Source: Curvibacter sp.
Lineage (GTDB): Bacteria > Pseudomonadota > Gammaproteobacteria > Burkholderiales > Burkholderiaceae_C
DNA length: 58,305 nucleotides
Direction: 5' to 3'
Assembly (NCBI GenBank): GCA_020248905.1
Contig: JADCGR010000024.1
Location: forward strand, 1-58,305
Part shown: piece by piece, positions 8,652-16,346 of the stretch
Numbering within the stretch: the first letter of the stretch is position 1
Layout: each line of letters opens with the position of its first letter
Notes under the pieces: generated by a model
The model's database searches: none
What the model was told of the DNA's origin: nothing
Seen by the model: only the letters and a program-made list of their open reading frames with translations
Made by a program: the position numbers and the translations under genes

Positions 8652-9092
8652 ATGTTCAAGGCCTGGAAGAAATTCGGAACCCGTCCCGATCCCGTTGAAG
8701 CCATCGACGTGATCCCGGTCCTGAACCGCTCCCTGGCCTACCGCCGTTTCCTCCGATCGGTCTTCCAGGCGCCGGCGCGGCTCAATCTGGCGGGCTATAT
8801 GCGCGATGTACAGGTGCTCGATGTCTCACTCAAGGGGGCGCTGGTTGACATGGGCGTGGTGGCCCCCTGTCCCGTGGGGGTGCGCGGCCGGCTGCGCCTG
8901 CAGCTCTCCCCCGCCTGCTTCATCGCCATGGATGTGGTGGTCACGCGTGTGCATGCCAGCCAGCTGGGCTTGCAGTGCCTGCACATCGACCTCGACAGCG
9001 TGACCCATCTGCGCCAGCTGATCGAGCGTAATTCGCAGGACCCAACCTTGCTCGCGCGCGAGCTCTCCATGCTAGTGGGCTCGTCGGTCTGA
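8652..9092 (+). CDS. PilZ-domain c-di-GMP-binding protein (copy 2)
   Basis: This 146-aa paralogue of the PilZ protein at 7068-7448 has an extra N-terminal segment (about residues 1-25). The RxxxR motif is kept as YRRFLR (Arg31 and Arg35). The second motif is DVSLKG. The C-terminal part, including LDSVTHLRQLIE, is close to copy 1. In copy 1 the first arginine pair is preceded by Asp, here by Tyr, a small change next to the ligand loop. It is separated from copy 1 by the phosphatase and slyX and has its own upstream region. Likely a c-di-GMP receptor with a different partner or affinity (inference). Confidence 0.88.
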   Translation: MFKAWKKFGTRPDPVEAIDVIPVLNRSLAYRRFLRSVFQAPARLNLAGYMRDVQVLDVSLKGALVDMGVVAPCPVGVRGRLRLQLSPACFIAMDVVVTRVHASQLGLQCLHIDLDSVTHLRQLIERNSQDPTLLARELSMLVGSSV

Positions 9093-9126
9093 GCCGCCAG
9101 TGATCGCTGCGGCGCTTGCGCCGTGC

Positions 9127-9795
9127 TCAGGCGTGAGTCACCCAGCTCGCCAGATCCGGGTGGTCCAGGTGCGGCAGGGTGTTGAAGCTCACAAGGCTGT
9201 GGCGCCTGGGGTTGAAATCGAACTGCGTCAGCGCACTGTTGCGGATCCGCAGATTGAGTTCGATGGTGGTCTCGGGCGTGGTGCCCAGCACCTCGCCCAC
9301 GGCCGTCGCAATGGGGCCACCGCTGGAGACGATGAGCACATCGCCGGCGTGGTTTCGGCGCACCTGCTCCAGCACATCGCTGACACCCGCGCGGAATGCG
9401 TCGTAGCTGGGCATGCCTCGGGGGCTGACCACGCCGTTCATCCATTGCCGCAGCCCGTCGCGCAGCAGCCGGAAGTGATGGCGGTAGAGCTCGGGGGTGT
9501 CGGGCTTTTGCAGGGGCTGCGGATGGATGGCGTGGATCACGGCCTCGCTGTCGTACTCGTTCAGGCCCTCCAGCGCGATCACCTCCTGGTCATAGCCTGC
9601 GCCTGCGGCAATGCCCGCCCAGGTCTGAGCGTGGCGGCGCAGCGTGCCGGTGTACACCGCGTCAAAGCTCAGGTGGCGTTCGCGCCAGTACTCGCCGAGC
9701 CGTTCGCTCTGCCGGCGACCAAGCTCGCTCAGCTGGTCATAGTCGCTGGCGCCAAAGGAGGCCTGTCCGTGGCGTACAAGGTAGAGGGTTGCCAT
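9127..9795 (-). CDS. Histidine-phosphatase-fold protein with a substituted second catalytic His
   Basis: This 222-aa protein begins MATLYLVRHGQASFG, the RHG nucleophile motif of the phosphoglycerate-mutase-like superfamily (Arg8-His9-Gly10). The second catalytic motif, normally SHGG, reads VSSGGPIA, so the usual proton-relay His is Ser158. The rest of the fold appears full length. The protein may be a weak or altered phosphatase, or a substrate-binding relative; the substrate is unknown. It converges on the second pilZ gene with a 34-bp gap and is not obviously in an operon. Confidence 0.8.
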   Translation of the reverse strand: MATLYLVRHGQASFGASDYDQLSELGRRQSERLGEYWRERHLSFDAVYTGTLRRHAQTWAGIAAGAGYDQEVIALEGLNEYDSEAVIHAIHPQPLQKPDTPELYRHHFRLLRDGLRQWMNGVVSPRGMPSYDAFRAGVSDVLEQVRRNHAGDVLIVSSGGPIATAVGEVLGTTPETTIELNLRIRNSALTQFDFNPRRHSLVSFNTLPHLDHPDLASWVTHA

Positions 9796-9862
9796 GGCCG
9801 TGATTGTGGCCAGCCGGGAGTTCTGGCGCAGTCGCCCGCGGGACTGGGCTGCTGCTATGAAG

Positions 9863-10528
9863 TCAGGAGCATATTTCGACCGTGCCTCCGGGCGTTCGCA
9901 GTCGTGCCGCCAGCCTGGCAGGTGCGTTGTGCACGCGCAGACGCAGCCCGATGCCGCGCAGCGCCTCGGCCAACTCGGCCGCCTGCGGGTGCTGCAGGGC
10001 CAGCTTCTCCAGGACCGCGCCAGCCTGCGGCATCGCGGTGGCCGGATGGACCGGGCCCCACTGGATCAGCGTGGGTAGCAGGCCGTCGAACAGGCGGCGT
10101 CCGTCCGGGCGCACGGTGATCTGCCACTGCAGCAGGCCGCCTGGCGTGGACCGTGAGGCTGTGATGACTTCGCCGGGGTCAAGGCCCTGCGCCTGCCAGA
10201 GGGCCACGGCGGAGCGGGCATCGTCCACGCGTACCACCCAGTGCACGAGTTGCGGGCCGTCGCGGCGCACGCGCGCCTGCAGGCTGGCGTCGTCCAGATC
10301 AAACCAGCGGCGCCGCGCCGGCGCTTGCGCCTGCGGGTCGACGGCGATGATCTCAAAGTAGGCCAGGGGAAAGTCGGTGCTGGCGATGCTGAACAGCCGG
10401 TTGTGCGTGCCCATCAGCGGGTGCTGGCCGCCGGGGCCAGGGGTGATGCCCAGAGACGCCTCGCACCAGGCCACGCCTTCTTCGAGCGTGCGGGCGGCGA
10501 CGACGAGGTGGTCGAGCGCCGCGCTCAG
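9863..10528 (-). CDS. Glyoxalase-like (VOC superfamily) protein, probable CTG start
   Basis: The product (about 221 aa) opens LSAALDHLVVAARTLEEGV, the usual beginning of glyoxalase-like proteins that bind a metal through scattered His and Glu residues. Repeated beta-alpha-beta pairs and the stretch HWVVRVDDARSAVALW fit the fold. The reaction is unknown. No ATG, GTG or TTG occurs in frame near the expected N-terminus. A CTG at 10526-10528 overlaps the TGA of the upstream PhzF gene in the same 4-bp manner as ATGA junctions, and is taken as the start. The next in-frame upstream start would place about 50 unrelated residues inside the PhzF gene. Confidence 0.72.
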   Translation of the reverse strand: MSAALDHLVVAARTLEEGVAWCEASLGITPGPGGQHPLMGTHNRLFSIASTDFPLAYFEIIAVDPQAQAPARRRWFDLDDASLQARVRRDGPQLVHWVVRVDDARSAVALWQAQGLDPGEVITASRSTPGGLLQWQITVRPDGRRLFDGLLPTLIQWGPVHPATAMPQAGAVLEKLALQHPQAAELAEALRGIGLRLRVHNAPARLAARLRTPGGTVEICS

Positions 10529-11442
10529 AGCTGCACCTCGCCCGTGATGCAGGTCTGCACCTGCCCGCCTACCCAGACCTGGCCGTCGGCATCGCGCTCC
10601 AGCAGCACTCGCCCTGCACGCTCCAGGCAGGTGCCTTGCGCGGCCACATAGTGCGTGCCGATATGACCCTCTGCCATCAGCCACTGGGCGAGGCTTGCAT
10701 TGAGGCTGCCCGTCACCGGGTCTTCGGTGATGCCCACCGGCGCGGCGAAGGCGCGCACCTCCAGGTCGGGGGTGGCCTGCGCCAGCGCATCGCCGGCATG
10801 ACCGGCAAAGGCGCGGGCTTCGCGGCTGCTGCGTGCAATGAGCTGTACCGCAGCAGGCTCGGTGGTGAGCGCCGCCACGCCCACCTTCTGGCCCAGCTCA
10901 CGCAGGCGGCTGTGATCGGGCGTGAGGGCGAGCACGGTGTCGGCGCTGTCCAGCAGCAGGCCCAGCCAGCTCGGTCCGTTGTCCAGCCGCTGTGAGGCCC
11001 GGATCTGCTCGGGCTTGAGGCCCAGTGCCTGGCTCACCTCCGCCAGTAGCGCGGGCAGGGGTGTGCTGCGCCTCACAGGCGGCGCGGCAAACGCGAGCTG
11101 TGCCGCACTGCGGCGGATCGGCACCAGACCCACCGCGCATTCCTGCACGATGCGCTGCGCGTCGCGCGGCACGCCTCCGTGGTCCAGCCAGGCGTGGCAG
11201 CTGCCCAGCGTGGGATGGCCAGCAAAGGGCAGCTCGCCACCGGGGGTGTAGATGCGCACGCGGTAGTCGGCACCGGGCTGCGTGGGCGGCAGCACGAAGG
11301 TGGTTTCAGACAGGTTGGTCCAGCGCGCGAAGCGCTGCATCTGCTCGTCACTCAGGTCGCTGCCGTCCAGCACCACGGCCAGCGGATTGCCCCGGTAGGG
11401 CGTGCTGGTGAAGACGTCGACCTGTCTGTAGGGGCGGGACAT
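10525..11442 (-). CDS. PhzF-family epimerase/isomerase
   Basis: This 305-aa protein shows the PhzF signatures: QVDVFTSTPYRGNPLAVV near the start, NLSETTFV with the catalytic-type Glu46, GHPTLGS, and DPVTGSLNASLAQWL near the C-terminus. These lie on the two diaminopimelate-epimerase-like halves of the fold. Characterised members isomerise dihydro-hydroxyanthranilate in phenazine synthesis, but most homologues have unknown substrates and no phenazine genes are present here. The ATG at 11442 starts MSRPYRQV; a second ATG six codons upstream is less typical. It is coupled to the downstream VOC gene. Confidence 0.87.
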   Translation of the reverse strand: MSRPYRQVDVFTSTPYRGNPLAVVLDGSDLSDEQMQRFARWTNLSETTFVLPPTQPGADYRVRIYTPGGELPFAGHPTLGSCHAWLDHGGVPRDAQRIVQECAVGLVPIRRSAAQLAFAAPPVRRSTPLPALLAEVSQALGLKPEQIRASQRLDNGPSWLGLLLDSADTVLALTPDHSRLRELGQKVGVAALTTEPAAVQLIARSSREARAFAGHAGDALAQATPDLEVRAFAAPVGITEDPVTGSLNASLAQWLMAEGHIGTHYVAAQGTCLERAGRVLLERDADGQVWVGGQVQTCITGEVQL

Positions 11443-11509
11443 CACGGGGTGAATCTCCACGCTGCGCGCTTCGATGCGAGCGATTCGGGACGGCCTGGCG
11501 CGCTCTTGC

Positions 11510-12706
11510 TCATGCCTGATTCTCGCGGATCACGGCGGCCAGCGTGGCAACGCCGCGTTCGATGTCCTCGGCGCTGGCCGTCACGAATGACAGGCGCAGC
11601 GTGCGCGCATCCGCGGCGCCGGCGTAGAAAGCGGCCCCCGGCACAAAGGCGACGCCCCGTGCCAGTGCCCGCGGCAGCAGCGCCGCGGCATCCTGGCCCG
11701 CAGGCAGGTGCACCCAGAGAAACATGCCACCCTCGGGGCGGCTCCAGTGCACATCCTCGGGCATGTGCCGCTGCAGCGCGACCAGCATGGCGTCGCGCTG
11801 CGCCTTGTAGAGCGCGCGGATGCGCGGCACGTGCCGGTCCAGGAAACCGTCCTTCATCACCTCGGCCACCACGCGCTGGTTGAAGCCCGGGCTGTGCAGA
11901 TCGGCGGCCTGCTTGGCCTGCAGCAGTTTGGGCAGCACCGCGGGCGGTGCGACCAGATAGCCCAGGCGCAGGCCGGGCGCCAGCACCTTGGAAAACGAAC
12001 CGAGGTAGAGGCAGCCCTGCGGGTGGCGTGCACTCAGGGGGGCGGGCGGCGGCGCATCGAACCAGAGCTCACCATAGGGGTTGTCCTCGATCAGCGGCAG
12101 ACCCAGCGCGGCAGCCGTCTGGCTGAGCGCCGCGCGGCGGGGCTCGCTCATCAGGCGGCCGCTCGGGTTCTGGAAATTGGGCAGCACATACAGAAAGCGT
12201 GCCGGTTCGCCTGCGGCCTGGGTGGCGCGCAGGGCGGCAAGGTCCACGCCCTCGTCGTCACTCACCACGCCGCTCACCCGTGGCTGCATGGGCGCGAAGG
12301 CCTGGAGCGCGCCGAGATAGGTGGGCGTCTCCACCAGGATGCGGCTGCCTGCGTCGATCAGCACCTTGGCCGCCAGGTCCAGCGCCTGCTGCGAGCCCGT
12401 GGTGATGATGACCTGCGAGGCGTCCACGCGCCAGGCAAGCGTCGCCGCCACCTGTTCGCGCAGCGGCCCATAGCCCTCGCTGGCGGCGTACTGCAGGGCG
12501 CCCGCCGCGTCGTCGCGCAGCACGCGCGCGCACGCAGCCTCAAACTCCGCGACGGGGAAGGTCCGGGGCGAGGGCAGGCCGCCTGCGAAGCTGATGACAT
12601 CAGGGCGCTCTGTGACTTTCAGCAGCTCGCGCAGCACCGAGGCGCTCATCTGGCTCGCGCGTTCGGAAAGAGCCCACGGGAAGGGTGTTGGCAGTCGTGC
12701 GTTCAT
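11510..12706 (-). CDS. PLP-dependent fold-type I aminotransferase (class I/II)
   Basis: This 398-aa cytoplasmic enzyme has the fold-type I pattern: SFAGGLPSPRTFP, YAASEGYGPLREQVA, TTGSQQALDL, FQNPSG, IEDNPYGEL and the Schiff-base lysine in GSFSKVLAPGLRLGYL (Lys240). It resembles 2-aminoadipate/aromatic aminotransferases and the C-terminal part of MocR regulators. The substrate is unknown. It starts by a 4-bp ATGA overlap with the exporter gene upstream, so the two are co-translated. The MocR regulator that probably controls both is divergent. Confidence 0.9.
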   Translation of the reverse strand: MNARLPTPFPWALSERASQMSASVLRELLKVTERPDVISFAGGLPSPRTFPVAEFEAACARVLRDDAAGALQYAASEGYGPLREQVAATLAWRVDASQVIITTGSQQALDLAAKVLIDAGSRILVETPTYLGALQAFAPMQPRVSGVVSDDEGVDLAALRATQAAGEPARFLYVLPNFQNPSGRLMSEPRRAALSQTAAALGLPLIEDNPYGELWFDAPPPAPLSARHPQGCLYLGSFSKVLAPGLRLGYLVAPPAVLPKLLQAKQAADLHSPGFNQRVVAEVMKDGFLDRHVPRIRALYKAQRDAMLVALQRHMPEDVHWSRPEGGMFLWVHLPAGQDAAALLPRALARGVAFVPGAAFYAGAADARTLRLSFVTASAEDIERGVATLAAVIRENQA

Positions 12707-13647
12707 GGGAGGCGTCCTTGTGTCGATAGCGGGGTGGGACGTGTGTCCACGGGCATCCGGCGCCCGGCGTAGACCAGTGCGATCACGGCCAGCCCGAAGC
12801 CCAGGGTCAGCGCGTCCAGCTTCTCGCCCAGCAGGGGCACGGCGCAGACCATGGAGATGAAGGGTTGCAGCAGCTGCAGCTGGCTCACGCGTACCGTGCC
12901 GCCCAGGGCCAGGCCCCGGTACCAGGCGAAGAAGCCCAGCCACATCGAGAACACCGCCGTGTAGGCAAAGCCGCCCCAGGCCGCAGTGCTCACGCCCGTC
13001 TGCGGCCAGCTCCATAGCATGATGGGCAAAGTGAGTGGCAGCGACAGCAGCAGCGCCCAGCAGATCACCTGCTCGGCCTGCATCTGCTGCGCCAAGCGCG
13101 CGCCGTACGCATAGCCCACCGCGGCGCAGGCCATGGCCAGCAGGAGCAGCGCGTCGGCCGGGTGCAGGCTCAGGCCGGCGCTGCCCGAGCGCAGCACGGC
13201 AAACGTCACCACCAGGCCCGTGCCCGCGATGGCGCACAGCCAGAAACCTGTGGAGGGCCGCTGGCGCTGCAGCAGCGCGCCCACGGCTGCCGTGGCCAGG
13301 GGCAGCACGCCCACGATGACGCTGGCATGCACGGCTTCCACGTAGCGCATGGCCATGGACGTGCAGAACGGAAAGCCGAAGACCACGCCCAGCGCCACCC
13401 AGGCCAGCGTGGGCCATTGGCCACGCGTCGGCCACGGGGCACGCACCGCCAACAGAAACAGGGCTGACAGCAAAGCCGCCACCACAGCGCGGCCTGCGGC
13501 AATGTAGAGCCCGTCGAGCTGCGGAGCCAGGGTGGTGCCCGTGGCCAGGCGCGTCATGGGCAGGGTCAGCGCGAACACCAGCACGCCCAGCAGGCCGTAG
13601 ACGTAGCCGCGCCGGAGGGCTGAAGGTGAGGAAGAGTCGCGGGGCAT
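12703..13647 (-). CDS. DMT-superfamily (EamA) transporter
   Basis: This 314-aa integral membrane protein has about ten hydrophobic helices in two EamA repeats; YVEAVHASVIVGVLPL and GGTVRVSQLQLLQPFISM mark equivalent positions in the two halves. EamA proteins commonly export amino acids or related metabolites; the cargo is unknown. The ATG at 13647 follows the family pattern; an in-frame extension to 13701 would overlap the regulator's control region. Coupling to the aminotransferase, and the divergent MocR gene, suggest control of an amino compound (inference). Confidence 0.88.
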   Translation of the reverse strand: MPRDSSSPSALRRGYVYGLLGVLVFALTLPMTRLATGTTLAPQLDGLYIAAGRAVVAALLSALFLLAVRAPWPTRGQWPTLAWVALGVVFGFPFCTSMAMRYVEAVHASVIVGVLPLATAAVGALLQRQRPSTGFWLCAIAGTGLVVTFAVLRSGSAGLSLHPADALLLLAMACAAVGYAYGARLAQQMQAEQVICWALLLSLPLTLPIMLWSWPQTGVSTAAWGGFAYTAVFSMWLGFFAWYRGLALGGTVRVSQLQLLQPFISMVCAVPLLGEKLDALTLGFGLAVIALVYAGRRMPVDTRPTPLSTQGRLP

Positions 13648-13680
13648 GGACTTGACTTTACGTTCGCTATCAGCACACTT

Positions 13681-13719
13681 GCAATACAGTTCATGTGACA
13701 AAAACGCCTACTGTATTGC
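13681..13719. promoter_or_regulatory. Probable MocR operator: perfect 10-bp inverted repeat
   Basis: GCAATACAGT at 13681-13690 and its exact complement ACTGTATTGC at 13710-13719 are separated by 19 bp. The repeat sits in the 110-bp gap between the divergent transporter and regulator genes. MocR/PdxR regulators are known to bind paired direct or inverted sites in such gaps, so this is the expected position for autoregulation and control of the transporter operon. The repeat is seen directly; the binding is inferred. Confidence 0.68.
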
Positions 13720-13757
13720 TGCTTGCCGCAGCACAGTCCATCCCCCAGGAGCGCCCC

Positions 13758-15167
13758 ATGCCCAAGCCCGGCATTGCCCAGACCCTGGCCGAGCAGCTCG
13801 CCGGCCGCTTCGCCCAGCGCATCCGCGACCGGCTCGTCGCACCCGGCAGTCGCCTGCCCTCGGTCAGGCTGTGCGCCGCGCAGCAGGGCGTGAGCCCGTC
13901 CACCGTGGTGGCGGCCTACGACCGGCTGCTGGCCCAGGGCCTGGTGGAGGCGCGTCGCAACCGCGGCTTCTATGTGCGCGAGGCCACGGTGCCACGGGCG
14001 CGCCGCCATGCCTCGCCGTCGGAGCACACCCCGGCGCCGGTGGACGCCACAGCCCTGATCCGCGCGATGTTCCACAACCGGACCGAAGGCCCGCAGCCCG
14101 GCACGGGCGTATTCCCGCCGGACTGGCTCGAAACGCCCTTCCTCGCGCCTGCGGTGCGTCGCGTCACGGGCCCTGCCGCGCTGCGCCGCGCCACGTTGCA
14201 GTACGGCGAGCCGGCCGGTGACGCGGGCCTGCGCCGCGCGCTGGCCGAGAAACTCGCGGGGTGCAACATCCAGGCTGGCGCGCACCAGATCATCACCACC
14301 GTGGGCGCCTCGCAGGCGCTGGATATCGTGAGCCGCACGCTGCTGCGCCCGGGCGATCCGGTGATGGTGGAGGAGCCGGGCTGGGCGGTGGAGTTCGCGC
14401 GCCTCAGCGCGCTGGGCATGCGCATCCTGCCCGTGCCGCGCGGCCCCGATGGGCCGGACCTTGTCGTCATGGCGCGTTACTGCGAGGCGCATCACCCGCG
14501 CCTGTTCGTAAGCGTGAGTGTCTTGCACAACCCCACGGGCTACAGCCTGACGCCGGGCAGCGCACACCGGGTGCTGCAGCTGGCCGCTGCGCATGACTTC
14601 CACATCGTCGAGGACGACACCTACAGCCACCTGGCACCGCAGCAGGCCGTACGCCTGAGCGCGCTGGACGAGCTGCAGCGCACCATCTATGTCAGCGGCT
14701 TTTCCAAGATTCTGGCGCCGGGCTGGCGCGTGGGCTACCTCGCAGCGCCCGAAGACCTGGCGACACGCCTGCTCGACACCAAGCTCATCTCCACGCTGAG
14801 CACGCCGCCGCTGCTCGAGCAAGCGCTGGCCTGGTGCATCGCGCAGGGCCGGCTGCGCCGCCATGCCGAGCGCGTGCGGGTGCGGCTTGATGCAGCCCGT
14901 TCGCGCAGCGTGAAACTGGCCGAGTCGCATGGCTGTCGATTCGTTGCGCCGCCAGCCGGCTTGTTCGGCTGGGTCGACACCGGCGTGGACACCGACGTGC
15001 TGGCCCAGCCAATGCTGGACGCGGGCTATCTGCTGGCGCCTGGTGCCCTGTTTCACGCGAGTCGCCAGCGCAGCACGCTCATGCGTATCAACTACGCCAC
15101 CACGCAGGAGGGGGCTTTCTGGAAGGTGTTTGCGCGCGCGCGCGATGCGCTGGCCGCACGTGGCTGA
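13758..15167 (+). CDS. MocR/PdxR-type transcriptional regulator (GntR HTH plus aminotransferase domain)
   Basis: This 469-aa fusion has an N-terminal GntR winged helix (about residues 8-75, RLPSVRLCAAQQGVSPSTVV), a short linker, and a PLP-binding aminotransferase-like domain. The PLP lysine is in SGFSKILAPGWRVGYL (Lys317), and LHNPTGYSL and EDDTYSHL are also present. MocR proteins sense PLP or amino compounds and usually control a neighbouring enzyme or transporter. The ATG at 13758 is supported by AGGAG six bases upstream; an in-frame GTG at 13695 lies inside the inverted repeat and is rejected. It is divergent from the DMT exporter and aminotransferase, its likely targets. Confidence 0.9.
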   Translation: MPKPGIAQTLAEQLAGRFAQRIRDRLVAPGSRLPSVRLCAAQQGVSPSTVVAAYDRLLAQGLVEARRNRGFYVREATVPRARRHASPSEHTPAPVDATALIRAMFHNRTEGPQPGTGVFPPDWLETPFLAPAVRRVTGPAALRRATLQYGEPAGDAGLRRALAEKLAGCNIQAGAHQIITTVGASQALDIVSRTLLRPGDPVMVEEPGWAVEFARLSALGMRILPVPRGPDGPDLVVMARYCEAHHPRLFVSVSVLHNPTGYSLTPGSAHRVLQLAAAHDFHIVEDDTYSHLAPQQAVRLSALDELQRTIYVSGFSKILAPGWRVGYLAAPEDLATRLLDTKLISTLSTPPLLEQALAWCIAQGRLRRHAERVRVRLDAARSRSVKLAESHGCRFVAPPAGLFGWVDTGVDTDVLAQPMLDAGYLLAPGALFHASRQRSTLMRINYATTQEGAFWKVFARARDALAARG

Positions 15168-15172
15168 GCTTC

Positions 15173-16309
15173 TCAGGGCAGCGGCGCTGCCAGTGTGCGC
15201 AGCAGCGCGCGGTTGACTTGCTGCGGCGCATAGCCATAGCTCTCGCACAGCGCCTGCACGCGACGCAGATCGGCCGACTGCATGGCCTGTGCGATCTGCA
15301 GCGCCGGTTGATAGGGGCCGCTGTGCTCCAGCAGTGCCTGCCGGATGCGCTGCGACAGCGGCAGACGTGTGAGCACGGCAGGCAGCGGCTCGCCCAGCAG
15401 GCGGTCGAGCCAGGCGTAGAGCGCGCACAGCTCTACCTCGCGGCGCAGGTCTTCTTCGTCACCGGGGTCCAGCAGCTGCGCTGCCAGGCGTGCGCACAGA
15501 CCCAAGCCCGCGCGCAAGGGCTGAAGATCGAGTTCGCTACGGGCCTGGGCCAGCTCGCCAAGCAACCAGGCATGCACGGGTTGCAGGCCCCAGACCCGCA
15601 GGCCGCGCTGCACGGTGTCGATCTCGCCGCGCTGACGTACGGCCGTGGCATTCACATGCAGCAGGAAGCGGTAGCTCAGCACGGGCTCGGCTGCCAGCAG
15701 CGCCTCGATGCGGTCCAGCGAGGCGTCCTGCTCGATGGCCCTGACGACGCGACTGATACCCACACGGTCCGGCAGTCGTGCGGCATGCGCCAGCTCGCGC
15801 AGCGTGTCGTCCACAGGCCAGCCTGCCACGGCCCAGGCTTCGCGCTGGTCCAGCGCGGCTGCGGCCTGGACGCTGCGCTTGGGCGCGTCGAGGATCTGTC
15901 CTCGTGGCAGGGCCTCAAGCGCGCGGCCTTCGTGCGCAGACCACAGGCCAGGGCATACGCTGCCCGCGCGACCCGGCCAGACCAGGCCCAGGCCACGCGC
16001 CTGGGCCTGCTCGGCCTGCCCTCGCAGCGCGGCATCCGCCAGGGCTGAGGCCGGCAGCACGATCCAGGGTCCCTCGGGCGCTGCGTGGCGCAGCAGGTCG
16101 GGCAGCAGGTCCGGTGTGCGCAGGGCGAGCAGCAGCTGTGGCGCGCGTGTCGGCCAGGCTTCGGACACAGCAGCAAGCAGATGACGCGCGTCGACGCCCT
16201 GAGCACCGGTCGGCACATTGACGAGCAGTTCGGCGCCCGCCAGCTCACGCCGGCGGTTCCAGAGCAGCCGATAGCCCAGCGTGAGGGTGTCCAGGACGGA
16301 GTGGCCCAT
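15173..16309 (-). CDS. Degenerate EAL plus HDOD domain protein (YuxH-like)
   Basis: This 378-aa protein resembles proteins with an inactive EAL-like N-terminal half and a C-terminal HDOD domain (about 180-375). The N-terminal half (MGHSVLDTLTLGYRLLWNRR) lacks the EAL, DDFGTG and other catalytic motifs, so it should not hydrolyse c-di-GMP. HDOD proteins act as signalling scaffolds, often in motility or chemotaxis. The start at ATG 16309 is preferred to an in-frame TTG at 16318. It follows flgL on the same strand after 37 bp and may be read through from the flg operon, consistent with a motility role (inference). Confidence 0.77.
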   Translation of the reverse strand: MGHSVLDTLTLGYRLLWNRRRELAGAELLVNVPTGAQGVDARHLLAAVSEAWPTRAPQLLLALRTPDLLPDLLRHAAPEGPWIVLPASALADAALRGQAEQAQARGLGLVWPGRAGSVCPGLWSAHEGRALEALPRGQILDAPKRSVQAAAALDQREAWAVAGWPVDDTLRELAHAARLPDRVGISRVVRAIEQDASLDRIEALLAAEPVLSYRFLLHVNATAVRQRGEIDTVQRGLRVWGLQPVHAWLLGELAQARSELDLQPLRAGLGLCARLAAQLLDPGDEEDLRREVELCALYAWLDRLLGEPLPAVLTRLPLSQRIRQALLEHSGPYQPALQIAQAMQSADLRRVQALCESYGYAPQQVNRALLRTLAAPLP

Positions 16310-16346
16310 GCGGCGCAAGCGGGCGTGACAGGTACCCGGGCCCGGC

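Noticed and set aside
13695-13757. Upstream GTG start for the MocR regulator
   Set aside because: It lies within the inverted repeat spacer and has no ribosome site; the ATG at 13758 has AGGAG at good spacing.
13566-15428. Long open frame on the minus strand opposite the MocR regulator
   Set aside because: It has biased Arg/Ala/His composition, no family features, and lies antisense to a clear gene; such frames are common in GC-rich DNA.
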